Under the pieces are notes generated by a model. The model searched no databases. It saw only the letters and a program-made list of their open reading frames with translations, and was not told the DNA's origin. Both the position numbers and the translations under genes were made by a program. This document shows positions 8,350 through 17,579 of a stretch of DNA of 40,277 nt, one piece after another. The first letter of the stretch is position 1; each line of letters opens with the position of its first letter. This stretch comes from Patescibacteria group bacterium (GTDB lineage Bacteria; Patescibacteriota; Minisyncoccia; UBA6257; JAAZHW01), in assembly GCA_022711075.1 (NCBI GenBank), contig JAKLFS010000001.1:3859-44135 (forward strand), in the 5' to 3' direction.

Positions 8350-8847
8350 TTAATAATTTACTTGGCCAAGGGAATTGATAGAAATAGAGCGGGTTAAATC
8401 GGAATTAGCCACTGATTGCAAAATAATTGTCGTCGTGGCAACTGGCCGGCCGCTAATCCTTTGAAAAACAATGTCTTTGGTGCTGCTCGCTGCCGGATCA
8501 AGAAAACGCACCTGGTTAGATAAATAAACGGTTTCAACAGAAACGTCAACTCCATAAGAGCTGCCGCGAAAAAGCGCATAATATTCCTCGCCGCTGGCCG
8601 AATTCACAAAATGCACTCCCCAATCAGTCGGACCCTGACCGGAAACGGCTTCGCCGCTAATCGCCCTGTTTTGCGCTTGTCTTAAATAAGCTGTAATTTT
8701 TTCCGCCTCAGAAGTAATGTTGGCCGATTTGCGATAACCGCCCAAATAAGAGACGCCCACAACGCCTAAGACGGTTAAAATCGCCATAGAAAGAATAACT
8801 TCTATCAGGGTGAATCCCCAGCTTTTAGTGAATTTGGAATTTTTCAT
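8350..8847 (-). CDS. Prepilin, FimT/GspH-like
   Basis: A prepilin with a short basic leader MKNSKFTKSWG, a cleavage site before FTLIEVILSMAILTV, and Glu+5. The globular domain resembles the GspH/FimT minor pilin group (SEAEKITAYLRQAQNRAISG helix, then WGVHF and beta strands, total 165 residues). The ATG at 8847 is preferred over an in-frame ATG at 8886 because it gives an 11-residue leader, whereas the longer form begins inside pilC. The chosen start lies 14 bases downstream of the pilC stop. It probably belongs to the initiating minor pilin complex of the first locus. Confidence 0.75.
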   Translation of the reverse strand: MKNSKFTKSWGFTLIEVILSMAILTVLGVVGVSYLGGYRKSANITSEAEKITAYLRQAQNRAISGEAVSGQGPTDWGVHFVNSASGEEYYALFRGSSYGVDVSVETVYLSNQVRFLDPAASSTKDIVFQRISGRPVATTTIILQSVANSDLTRSISINSLGQVNY

Positions 8848-8860
8848 TTTGAGCCTGCCA

Positions 8861-10078
8861 TTATCCTCCTCCCATTTGACCGACAAATTGATACATCGGC
8901 ATAATTACCGCCAAAGCAATGCCGCCGACCACAACGCCAATAAACAAAAGCATCACCGGCTCAAAAACCGCCATCATTGACTTGATGGAATTGTCGATTT
9001 CCGTTTGGTAAAAGTCCGATAAACTGGACAAAACCTCTTCGGTGTGGCCGGCCTTCTCACCGATTGAAATCAAAGTGCGAATGGTCTGCGGAAAAATCTC
9101 CTCTTCCCGAAAAGCTTCTCCGAGGGTCATGCCACGAACGATCTTTTCCCGCGCAACGCGCAACAAAGCCTGCTTCATCTCTTCATTGCCGACCGTCGTA
9201 GCGGTAATTTCCAAATTTTCCAGAATCGGCAAACCGGACCGCATCAACGAACCGAAAGTATTCCCAAAACGCTGGTAAGCAATTTTTTTCAAGATATCGC
9301 TCACCAAAGGAATCTTGTAGATCAAACGGCTAAAAATAAGTCGGCCCGCCTTAGTCAAGCGGAAAAATATTATCAAGGCCACTATAATGACAGCTAAGGC
9401 GCCAAAAAGCCATAAGCCATTGGCCTGAAAAAAGAAAGAAACATTAAAAATAAACTTAGTCACAACCGGAATTTTCATATCGCTCTCCATAAACATGGAA
9501 GCCATTCTCGGAATAACAAAAGTAACCAGCATGATTAAAATCGCTAAGGAAGCGGAAATCAATAAGGCGGGGTAAGTTAAGGCTGAACGCACGCGCGAAT
9601 TCAATTCCCTTTCGGCCCCCAAAGAAGTGCTCAAATTGGCGAAAACCTGCTCCAGATTGCCCGAGGCCTCACCCGCCTTAATCAAATTGATGAAAACCGG
9701 AGAAAAAATCCTTGGATAGTTGGCGAAAGTGGTATAAAACGGCTTGCCGGCTTCCAAATTTTTTCTGATTTCCATTAGCAGGGCCCGAACCGCCGGTTTT
9801 TTGAAATCGGCGATTAAAATGTCAATGGCCTTAAAAATATCAGTGCCGACTTTAAGCATCAAAGACAAGTATTTAGTCAAAAAAAGCTTGTCCACGGTGG
9901 AAATCGGCGAACCTAAAACCCCCTTCAATTTTGATTTGGAAGTTTTGATGGCGCTCAATTTGATCGGGGTTAAACCCTGATTTTTTAAAAAATCCAGAAC
10001 CGCGGCGGAATCTTGAAAATCTCCGTCACCCTCAACTGTTTTTCCCTCTTTGTTGTAAGCCGTATAATGAAATAGCAT
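8861..10078 (-). CDS. pilC: PilC/GspF inner-membrane platform protein (locus 1)
   Basis: The polytopic platform that couples ATPase motion to pilin extraction. Two T2SF/GspF domains are visible (about 70-190 and 270-395), each a helical bundle followed by hydrophobic helices (YPALLISASLAILIMLV; PVMLLFIGVVVGG). Repeated motifs FxxxYPRIFSPVFINLIKAGEASG and LISIGEKAGHTEEVL match the family's G-E-x-S/A-G signature. 405 residues is the normal length. It is one of two PilC paralogues here; the other is at 24460-25671. A TATAAT lies 14-19 bases upstream of the ATG with no SD. It ends 14 bases before the FimT-like prepilin. Confidence 0.92.
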   Translation of the reverse strand: MLFHYTAYNKEGKTVEGDGDFQDSAAVLDFLKNQGLTPIKLSAIKTSKSKLKGVLGSPISTVDKLFLTKYLSLMLKVGTDIFKAIDILIADFKKPAVRALLMEIRKNLEAGKPFYTTFANYPRIFSPVFINLIKAGEASGNLEQVFANLSTSLGAERELNSRVRSALTYPALLISASLAILIMLVTFVIPRMASMFMESDMKIPVVTKFIFNVSFFFQANGLWLFGALAVIIVALIIFFRLTKAGRLIFSRLIYKIPLVSDILKKIAYQRFGNTFGSLMRSGLPILENLEITATTVGNEEMKQALLRVAREKIVRGMTLGEAFREEEIFPQTIRTLISIGEKAGHTEEVLSSLSDFYQTEIDNSIKSMMAVFEPVMLLFIGVVVGGIALAVIMPMYQFVGQMGGG

Positions 10079-10091
10079 AGGGATATTCTTT

Positions 10092-10097
10092 ATTATA
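10092..10097 (-). promoter_or_regulatory. Possible -10 box for pilC of locus 1
   Basis: TATAAT on the - strand; the predicted start near 10085 leaves a leader of only about 7 bases before the ATG. No good -35 is seen, so it may be chance in AT-rich DNA. Confidence 0.3.
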
Positions 10098-10114
10098 TTT
10101 TATAACATTATTTA

Positions 10115-11353
10115 CTATTGAGAAAGTAGATATTGGCGTTGAAGCTCCGACGCCGAAAGCGCCCGGTTATAGAGAAGCAGCTGGTCAATTTTTTCACCCG
10201 GGATAGAATCAACGCAAGTTGGAAGATAAATACCCACTCCCATCCAAGAAATTGTTCCGTAATTCCCTCCGGCCGTTAGAGACTTTTGCCCCGACACACT
10301 GGAATCCACATAGAGCTTGGCCAGTAAATTCGGCTTGTCAAAAACGAAAGAAAGCTGATGCCAAGTATTAAGAGAAGGAAGTGATGAATAATTAAAATCA
10401 TTGTTATCACCAGCTACCGTCCTTAAAGAAACGCCCGTACGCATATTCCAAATACTACACATACCGCAACCGGAAACATTCACTGCGGCCAAATGAACTC
10501 GGGACGTACCACTAGAAACAGTGACATAATTCCACCAGGAAAGAGTAAAACGCGAACTAGGCAAATTAGAAATGACTGTTGGCAAGGTAGCAGTGTATAC
10601 TCCGGCATTTTGATTAGTGCAACCAGCGGAAATACTACTATCCATCTCCACTGCCTTACCAATTTTACCATCAACCCAATTAACTAAATTTCTGACTTCC
10701 AGATTGGTTCCGTTGCCGCTGGTGTCAGAAGCAACGCTGCCGCTTCCCTCGTCAAAAGACCAAGAACCGACCGGCTTCAAAGAACTGGCATAAAGATTGG
10801 ACCCAATTTCATATAAATACGGATCTGGGCCCCCATCAATTTTTGATTGAGGATCAGTACCGTTCAAACCGTAATATTTTGATTCAAACCAAGCGGTTAA
10901 AGTATAGGTGCCAGAAGAATCGCAACTATACGTATAAAAAAGGTTGTCGCTCAAAGAGTTTTTCGGGTCAAGGGGCAAATGCGAAAAAAGGGACGCGGTC
11001 GCCAAAGAATCAAAGTTAATCGGAATCCAACCAGTACCATCAGTTTTCGTAACCGCCTCAGTTGCCGCTTGAACCCAACTGACGCCGCTGGGCAAATTAT
11101 CATTGGAAAGAGCGCTACCGGCAGGAAGGGAGGCGTAAATTTTTGTTCCGTCGCAAACACCCAAACTCAATCCGGAAGAATGCGCCATTTGCAAGGCCAA
11201 ATAAATGGAATTTAAATCTGCAATTCTTTGACCATCGCGGCTTTTTCTAAGAGACTCGGCCGGATTGATTGCCACGAGCGTAATAGTGGTAAGAACGCCT
11301 ATGATTACCAGAACCACAAACAGTTCCATTAAAGTAAAGCCCTGCTGTTTCAT
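10115..11353 (-). CDS. Pilin with C-terminal LamG (concanavalin A-like) domain
   Basis: A prepilin fused to a lectin-type fold. The first residues are a minimal leader MKQQG, then FTLMELFVVLVIIGVL with Glu+5. The pilin globular part up to about residue 190 is homologous to the pilin at 13684-14334 (shared GWIPxNFDS, LPxDP and FYTYxC). Residues about 195-412 form a LamG/concanavalin A-like jelly roll (GSWSFDEGSGS, DTSGNG, FTLSWW, TWHQLSFVFD, LAKLYVD, IDQLLLYNRALSASEL), known for binding sugars or matrix proteins. At 412 residues it is roughly double a normal pilin. It is transcribed between pilB and pilC, 2 bases after pilB. It is most likely a tip or side-displayed adhesive subunit; the ligand is unknown. 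Confidence 0.8.
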   Translation of the reverse strand: MKQQGFTLMELFVVLVIIGVLTTITLVAINPAESLRKSRDGQRIADLNSIYLALQMAHSSGLSLGVCDGTKIYASLPAGSALSNDNLPSGVSWVQAATEAVTKTDGTGWIPINFDSLATASLFSHLPLDPKNSLSDNLFYTYSCDSSGTYTLTAWFESKYYGLNGTDPQSKIDGGPDPYLYEIGSNLYASSLKPVGSWSFDEGSGSVASDTSGNGTNLEVRNLVNWVDGKIGKAVEMDSSISAGCTNQNAGVYTATLPTVISNLPSSRFTLSWWNYVTVSSGTSRVHLAAVNVSGCGMCSIWNMRTGVSLRTVAGDNNDFNYSSLPSLNTWHQLSFVFDKPNLLAKLYVDSSVSGQKSLTAGGNYGTISWMGVGIYLPTCVDSIPGEKIDQLLLYNRALSASELQRQYLLSQ

Positions 11354-11355
11354 AA

Positions 11356-13068
11356 TTATTCCCGGATTACCCTTAACACCTCTTCCAACGTAGTCAGACC
11401 CAACTCAGCTTTTCTGAGCCCATCTTCAAACATGGAAATCATTCCTTTCTGCCTGGCCAAAGCTCTTAATTTATCCAAAGTAAAATCAGGCTGATTGACC
11501 AAACGCCGCATATCCTCGTCAAAATCCAAAACTTCATAAATGGCCAACTGACCGCGATAACCGGTAAACCCACAAGTCGCGCAACCGACCCCTTTATAAA
11601 GAGTTCGCGGTAAAACGGGATTTTCCAAACCGGTAAATTCTTTTAGTTGCCTTTCCAAGGCCTTAGCCACTTCCGGCGTCACTTCCTGAGACTGAATGCA
11701 ATCGCGGCAAAGGCGGCGCAACAATCTTTGCGCCACGACGGTATTTAAAACCGCCGAAACCAAAAAAGCCGGAATTTTCATGTCAATCAATCGCGGAATG
11801 GCTGTCGGGGCGTCATTGGTATGCAAAGACGAAAGCACAAGGTGGCCGGTTAAAGCCGAGTGCACGGAAATTTCCGCCGTTTCTTCATCGCGGATTTCAC
11901 CGACCATAATGATATTGGGGTCTTGACGCAAAATCGCCCGCAGCCCGGTGGCGAAAGTGATTCCCGCCTGAGGATTAATCTGCGTCTGATTAACATACCG
12001 AATATCGTATTCAATCGGGTCTTCAGTCGTGACGATGTTGACATCCGGACGATTAAGCATGTTGATGATGGAATAAAGCGTCGTGGTTTTACCCGAACCG
12101 GTCGGACCGGTAACCAAAAGCATGCCATAAGTTTTTTTAATGCTTTCTTCTATAATATGCGCCGTATCCGGCAGCATCCCCAATTCAGCTAAACTCATCG
12201 GTTTAGCCGTTGCCCGCAACAAACGCATTTCCACTTTTTCACCGTAAAAAGTCGGCATTAAGGAAACACGGATATCCATCGCCTCGCCCAAGGCCTCATA
12301 ACGAAAACGTCCATCTTGCGGTTTGCGATGCTCATCAATTTTTAAACTGGCCAAAAGCTTAATGCGCGCCACAATCGCCGGCTGAATTTCTTTGGCAATC
12401 CTGATAATTTCGTGCAGAACGCCGTCAATGCGAAAACGGATTAAAAGCGTGTCTTGCAAAATTTCAATGTGGATATCCGAAGAATTCAAAGAAATGGCGT
12501 AAGCCAATATGGTATCGACCATATTGATTACCGGCAACTCATTGGCAATCTCCTGTTCGCCCACCATTTTCAATCGGCTGGAAGCAATCACACTCTCCTC
12601 AATGGCCTTCTGGAAATCTTCAACGATTTCCTTTCCGTAAAGGGAAAAAACGTAATTGAGATCCTTGGGCGTGGTTAAATATATTTTCACCGCCGAACCG
12701 GTGTATTTTTCCACAAAACCGATGGTTTCCAAATCGCTCGGATCTTCCATGGCCAAAGAAATACGGCCGGCCTCATCTTTATCAAAAACCGCCACCCGTT
12801 TAGTCCGGGCCACTTCTTCGGGAATTAAACTCAGAATAGCCTTCTTAATCGGCCGACCGCGTAATTTGACGAGCGGCGTTTTAAAAAAATCCGTATAAAG
12901 TTGGTAAAGATAATCTTCGGAAATAAAGCCGCGGGAAATAAAAATAGCCGCTGCATCTTGCCCGGTTCTTTTTGCTTCTTCCAAAACGGCATTGAAATCA
13001 TTTTCGGAAACCAAATGGCTCCCGACTAACAATTCTTTTAATTTTTCCAGCGGCAAATGCACGGCCAT
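11356..13068 (-). CDS. pilB: PilB/GspE-type extension ATPase (locus 1)
   Basis: A hexameric cytoplasmic ATPase powering filament assembly. An N-terminal MshEN/GspE-N-like domain (about 1-145) is followed by the bilobal ATPase. Visible are Walker A GPTGSGKTTT at about 321-330, the Asp box with EDPIEYD, Walker B IIMVGEIRDEET, and a His box TGHLVLSSLHTNDAPTA. A tetracysteine zinc site follows (CRDC, then GCATC). The length of 570 is typical. It lies 12 bases after the membrane protein gene and 2 bases before the LamG pilin. A second PilB at 26798-28552 belongs to the other locus. No SD motif precedes the ATG. Confidence 0.93.
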   Translation of the reverse strand: MAVHLPLEKLKELLVGSHLVSENDFNAVLEEAKRTGQDAAAIFISRGFISEDYLYQLYTDFFKTPLVKLRGRPIKKAILSLIPEEVARTKRVAVFDKDEAGRISLAMEDPSDLETIGFVEKYTGSAVKIYLTTPKDLNYVFSLYGKEIVEDFQKAIEESVIASSRLKMVGEQEIANELPVINMVDTILAYAISLNSSDIHIEILQDTLLIRFRIDGVLHEIIRIAKEIQPAIVARIKLLASLKIDEHRKPQDGRFRYEALGEAMDIRVSLMPTFYGEKVEMRLLRATAKPMSLAELGMLPDTAHIIEESIKKTYGMLLVTGPTGSGKTTTLYSIINMLNRPDVNIVTTEDPIEYDIRYVNQTQINPQAGITFATGLRAILRQDPNIIMVGEIRDEETAEISVHSALTGHLVLSSLHTNDAPTAIPRLIDMKIPAFLVSAVLNTVVAQRLLRRLCRDCIQSQEVTPEVAKALERQLKEFTGLENPVLPRTLYKGVGCATCGFTGYRGQLAIYEVLDFDEDMRRLVNQPDFTLDKLRALARQKGMISMFEDGLRKAELGLTTLEEVLRVIRE

Positions 13069-13080
13069 GCGAATATTTGT

Positions 13081-13674
13081 TTAAAACTTTAACGAATTTA
13101 TTATGGGCCAACTCAATATCGTCTGGCCAAAAACAAGAATCAGAAAAGCGGCAATCGGCCACAAATAACGCAGAGAAAAAAGTTCACCGAATTTCCATTT
13201 TTTAAAAATAAGACCCAGCAGATAAAAAACAATGGCGCAAAGTAAAATCGCGAAAACGTAGAACAGCCACAAAGGATGACCCACTACTATTATACCATAA
13301 AAAATCAAACCCGGCTCATCTTCATGAAATAACCGGTTTTGGAAGCGACGATTAATGATTTTGGCAACGAAATAAAATAATAAAGCGATGAAAAGACTGA
13401 AGGCAAAAGGCCAAACGAACCGGTAGCCGACGTAACCGATAAAATAGCTTAAAGGAGTATGCGGCGGCAAAAGCCCTTGGGAAAGAGGATTATGACTCCA
13501 AACATAATATTGACCGAACACCAACAAACCGACTTTAACTGTCTGGAGTATTAAAACAACAATAACAGCGGGCCTTAGCAAATTCTTGGACTTAAACAAT
13601 CCGAGAATCAGGCCCGCTGTTATTAATAAATACGCAAACGGTAACAGTTGGACAAACCAATCAATCGCAATCAT
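13081..13674 (-). CDS. Polytopic membrane protein of unknown function in the pilus locus
   Basis: I do not recognise a family. About 197 residues with five or so hydrophobic helices (roughly 8-28, 35-55, 85-110, 120-150 and 165-190), a short basic loop KIINRRFQNR, and few polar motifs. The ATG at 13674 was chosen; a TTG two codons upstream is also in frame but abuts the AAGGA stretch. It lies between the first pilin and pilB with gaps of about 10 bases, so it is probably co-translated and linked to that machine, perhaps as an accessory platform or anchor. That role is context-based inference. Confidence 0.6.
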   Translation of the reverse strand: MIAIDWFVQLLPFAYLLITAGLILGLFKSKNLLRPAVIVVLILQTVKVGLLVFGQYYVWSHNPLSQGLLPPHTPLSYFIGYVGYRFVWPFAFSLFIALLFYFVAKIINRRFQNRLFHEDEPGLIFYGIIVVGHPLWLFYVFAILLCAIVFYLLGLIFKKWKFGELFSLRYLWPIAAFLILVFGQTILSWPIINSLKF

Positions 13675-13683
13675 GCTCAATCC

Positions 13684-14334
13684 TTAGGGGAAAGTATAAA
13701 ATCCAGTGGATGAAGTGCCAACCAAATTCAAGCCCGGCGCATTGCCCACTTCATAAAGCGAAGTACAATTGCCGCCATCTTTAGAAACAACATCGCCCTC
13801 ACCACTGAGCTTGTAATAGACACTTTCCATCTGAGCATCAATCTCGTAAGTGGTGCTCGTAGCATTACAAGCATAAGTGTAGTACAAATTGCTGGTTTGC
13901 GTGGTAGAAGTGGCGTTAGTCGGATCTATGGGCAAAGCTGAAAGCGGAGAACCGGAAGAAATGCTGTCAAAGTTCACTGGAATCCAGCCAGTACCATTAG
14001 TCAAACGGGGATTGGTCGCGGCAACTTGCGTGGTTCGAGTATAGCCATCTCCTCCCACCTGGCTAGTCGCAGTCATGCCGCCAATACCAACAGAATAATA
14101 AATCTTAAGTGGGCAGTCACTAGCCGGCGTAATTGCCATAGACGGATTAGCCCTGTCCGTTAAATACAGGTTCATGGCTGTCCGCAAAGCACCCAAATCC
14201 GAGACCCTTTTGGTATCACGGGTTTTTCTTAAAATTTCTCCCGGGTTGATGGTCACGATAACGATGCTCATTAAAAGCGCCAAAATGGCAATCACAACAA
14301 GCAATTCCACTAATGTAAATCCTTTTTTCTTCAT
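13684..14334 (-). CDS. Type IV prepilin, probable main subunit of locus 1
   Basis: A 216-residue prepilin: leader MKKKG, then FTLVELLVVIAILALLMSIV with Glu+5 and a standard N-terminal helix running into RKTRDTKRVSDLGALRTAMNLY. The globular domain has GWIPVNFDS, LPIDP and YYTYAC in common with the LamG-fused pilin at 10115-11353, so the two are paralogues. Being first in its operon with its own promoter (14369-14396), it is the best candidate for the major subunit of the first locus. It has no SD; the start is fixed by the leader. Confidence 0.82.
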   Translation of the reverse strand: MKKKGFTLVELLVVIAILALLMSIVIVTINPGEILRKTRDTKRVSDLGALRTAMNLYLTDRANPSMAITPASDCPLKIYYSVGIGGMTATSQVGGDGYTRTTQVAATNPRLTNGTGWIPVNFDSISSGSPLSALPIDPTNATSTTQTSNLYYTYACNATSTTYEIDAQMESVYYKLSGEGDVVSKDGGNCTSLYEVGNAPGLNLVGTSSTGFYTFP

Positions 14335-14368
14335 AAAGAATATGCTCTTTATTTTTATTCTGTGCGCG

Positions 14369-14396
14369 ATTTTACGACCTTTGTTTATTTCTACAA
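14369..14396 (-). promoter_or_regulatory. Promoter of the first pilus operon
   Basis: On the - strand: TTGTAG (14391-14396), a 16-base spacer, then TAAAAT (14369-14374). The predicted start near 14362 leaves a leader of about 28 bases to the pilin ATG. Confidence 0.45.
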
Positions 14397-14399
14397 ATC

Positions 14400-14786
14400 C
14401 TACTTGGTTAAATGAAGGAATTCTTTGACCTTCTCAATTAAATCGTCAATGGATATCTTGGCTTTAACGAAATATTCTACTGCCCCCAATTCCTTGCCCC
14501 TCTGAATATCGCTCGTTTGTCCTAAATTGGAAATGATAATTACCGGCATATCTTTTAGCTGCGGATCAGTTGATATTTTTTCCAAGACTTCAAATCCGCT
14601 CTTTTTCGGCAGAATCAAATCCAATAAAATCAGGGAGGGGCGGTTGGCCGTTAAATCTTTAAGGGCCTCCTCTCCGTCCCGTGCCAAAGTAACGTCAATA
14701 TTTTCGCGTTGCAACCGGACTTTCAACAAATTAGACAAAAAGGGGTCGTCTTCCACCAAGAGAATTTTTAACGCATTTCCATCCAT
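14400..14786 (-). CDS. Single-domain response regulator (CheY/PilG-like)
   Basis: A receiver domain without an output domain. It has the acidic pair in LLVEDDPF, the phospho-acceptor Asp in LILLDLILPKKSGFEVL, the conserved Thr/Ser position as Ser in VIIISNLG, and Lys in YFVKAKI. About 128 residues, the size of a lone receiver. The ATG at 14786 is used; an in-frame GTG at 14798 coincides with the predicted transcript start and would be leaderless. No histidine kinase is in the window. It lies immediately upstream of the pilin operon in the same direction, so a role in controlling pilus function, as PilG does, is plausible but inferred. Confidence 0.88.
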   Translation of the reverse strand: MDGNALKILLVEDDPFLSNLLKVRLQRENIDVTLARDGEEALKDLTANRPSLILLDLILPKKSGFEVLEKISTDPQLKDMPVIIISNLGQTSDIQRGKELGAVEYFVKAKISIDDLIEKVKEFLHLTK

Positions 14787-14803
14787 AAATTGTTTCACTT
14801 TTA

Positions 14804-14809
14804 ATTATA
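14804..14809 (-). promoter_or_regulatory. -10 box of the response regulator gene
   Basis: TATAAT on the - strand; predicted start near 14797, giving a leader of about 11 bases to the ATG or none to the GTG. No strong -35 is seen. Confidence 0.4.
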
Positions 14810-14840
14810 ATACAATAGAGACCTTTATAAAATAAGTGAC

Positions 14841-14850
14841 TGTGGATAAC
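14841..14850. promoter_or_regulatory. DnaA-box-like site GTTATCCACA (copy 2)
   Basis: The - strand reads GTTATCCACA, between the 16S terminator and the response regulator -10 box. Its orientation is opposite to copies 1 and 3. Confidence 0.35.
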
Positions 14851-14856
14851 AACCAA

Positions 14857-14897
14857 CGAAAAACCGCTTTCTCCAAATCAGCTTAATTAAAGCGGTT
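14857..14897 (-). terminator. Intrinsic terminator of the 16S transcript
   Basis: On the - strand AACCGCTTT (14897-14889) pairs with AAAGCGGTT (14870-14862) across an 18-base loop, followed by a T-run. It lies about 180 bases past the 16S 3' end with no 23S or tRNA before it. Confidence 0.6.
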
Positions 14898-14949
14898 AAA
14901 CCCATAACAACCAATTGTAATAAAAATTAGCGACTCTAACGGGCTTATT

Positions 14950-14974
14950 CAACTCCTTTTTCATTGTTTCGTGC
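14950..14974 (-). repeat. 16S processing stem, 3' arm
   Basis: It is complementary to 16616-16640 (23 of 25 bases, 18 in a row). The pair loops out the whole 16S, as precursor stems cut by RNase III do. Two further hairpins lie between this arm and the mature 3' end (15007-15031, 11-bp stem; 15045-15061). Confidence 0.75.
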
Positions 14975-15073
14975 TTGCCCCAGAGTTTTTAACTAAGGGG
15001 ACTTGAGATTTCTCTTGAAACAAGAGAAATCGACCTAGGAACTCTCCGACTGTACGTCGGAAAGAAAAATTCC

Positions 15074-16597
<1,524 letters not shown>

Positions 16598-16615
16598 AAA
16601 TAAACTTGAATGATC

Positions 16616-16640
16616 GCACGAAACAATGAAAAAATAGTTG
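16616..16640 (-). repeat. 16S processing stem, 5' arm
   Basis: Pairs with 14950-14974 (23 of 25 bases) and lies about 19 bases before the 16S 5' end. Together they form the precursor stem. Confidence 0.75.
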
Positions 16641-16659
16641 ATTATATAGTGTGTGGAAA

Positions 16660-16672
16660 TTTTCAAAGAACT
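16660..16672 (-). promoter_or_regulatory. boxA-like antitermination site in the 16S leader
   Basis: The - strand reads AGTTCTTTGAAAA, 12 of 13 bases identical to the Bacillus-type rRNA boxA TGTTCTTTGAAAA that binds NusB/S10. It lies between the promoter and the processing stem, where boxA belongs. Confidence 0.6.
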
Positions 16673-16695
16673 TCGGAACAACTGGCCTCTGATAA

Positions 16696-16757
16696 GAAAC
16701 CAGTGACTGGCAGCGAATTATTTATTTAAAAATAATTTCATTGCTGGTCACTGGTCT
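16696..16757 (-). repeat. Long imperfect palindrome in the 16S leader
   Basis: The arms GAGACCAGUGAC and GUCACUGGUUUC pair over 12 bases with one G-U, then CAGC/GCUG and GAA-UUAUUU/AAAUAA-UUC with small bulges, about 25 pairs in all. The G-U supports folding as - strand RNA. It could be a leader structure or a degenerate mobile palindrome. Confidence 0.6.
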
Positions 16758-16816
16758 CCTAAATAAAAATTTAAGAAAGTTTTGATGATTATTAATTTTG
16801 CATAAGCCTCTAGAGT

Positions 16817-16844
16817 ATTTTAGCCATTACAAACTATTTGTCAA
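16817..16844 (-). promoter_or_regulatory. 16S rRNA promoter
   Basis: On the - strand: TTGACA (16839-16844, perfect), a 16-base spacer, TAAAAT (16817-16822). The predicted start near 16810 gives a leader of about 210 bases. Confidence 0.65.
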
Positions 16845-16923
16845 TTTCTGTCCTTAATTAACTATACCCAGTTTACTTCATTTATAAGCGGCTTGTCAAG
16901 CCGGCTGAAACAATGGGCCAAGA

Positions 16924-16952
16924 TTAACATTTTAGTAAAAATATGCTACAAT
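16924..16952 (+). promoter_or_regulatory. Promoter of the coiled-coil protein-gpmI-leuS operon
   Basis: TTAACA (16924-16929), a 17-base spacer, TACAAT (16947-16952). The predicted start near 16959 leaves only about 6 bases before the ATG at 16965. Confidence 0.5.
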
Positions 16953-16964
16953 AACACAATCAAA

Positions 16965-17579
16965 ATGAAGAAAAGGAAAAAAACAATTAAATTCTGGCTT
17001 TTGATTATTATCCCCCTGTTCATTCTAATCGGCGGCGCTTTGTTTTTCATTCAAAAAACCAACGGCAACTTACAAGAAGATTTAAACACTACCGGAAATA
17101 AAATTTCCAATTTAATTAACCAGATAAATTTGCTGGCTTCGCAAAGCAACGATCAATTAGGGCTAATTCAAGCTAAACAAAAAGGCGGCGATGTGAAAGC
17201 GGCTTTAGATTTGGTCATTATAGAAAAAGAACATAATCGTCAGATTAACGAATCCTCCATCCAGCTGACCGAAGAATTAAAAAAGCTGACCCAATTATTA
17301 TTAAAGGTTTCCGATGTTGCTGAACAAGAAAAAATTGAGACTGCCATTCAATATCAAGTCAACGCTATCAGCCACTTATTGAATTACGGGGCCGGCGTGG
17401 ATGCCTTGCTCCAAGAATTGGCGCTGCAATATGAATCCGCTTTGGATAATAGAACGTATGAACCGAAAGAAAATATTGACGAGCTTTACGCCTTAATCCA
17501 ACAAGAGATCGCAACAGCCAACACTAATAGCCAAAAATTCTTAGAATCTTTGGCAGAAGTAAAAAATGAAGAAAACTAA
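16965..17579 (+). CDS. Single-pass membrane protein with coiled coil, unknown function
   Basis: I do not recognise a family. A lysine-rich start MKKRKKTIKF is followed by one membrane helix (about 11-31). About 170 extracytoplasmic residues follow, mostly helical, with heptad-like spacing (NKISNLINQINLLASQS; ELKKLTQLLLKV) and no Cys. The ATG at 16965 is preferred over the 24-codon-longer frame from 16893 because the -10 box lies at 16947-16952, downstream of the longer start, and the shorter form begins directly with the membrane-anchor region. It overlaps gpmI by 14 bases, so the two are co-translated. It could be a cell-envelope spacer or scaffold; there is no direct evidence for a function. 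Confidence 0.6.
   Translation: MKKRKKTIKFWLLIIIPLFILIGGALFFIQKTNGNLQEDLNTTGNKISNLINQINLLASQSNDQLGLIQAKQKGGDVKAALDLVIIEKEHNRQINESSIQLTEELKKLTQLLLKVSDVAEQEKIETAIQYQVNAISHLLNYGAGVDALLQELALQYESALDNRTYEPKENIDELYALIQQEIATANTNSQKFLESLAEVKNEEN

Noticed and set aside
8339..8351. GGGT/ACCC mini-hairpin after the FimT-like pilin as a terminator
   Set aside because: Only 4 pairs and no T-run; the operon probably continues.
16641..16646. TATAAT box on the - strand as a second 16S promoter
   Set aside because: A start there would fall inside the processing stem and bypass boxA, and there is no -35; the upstream TTGACA promoter is better.
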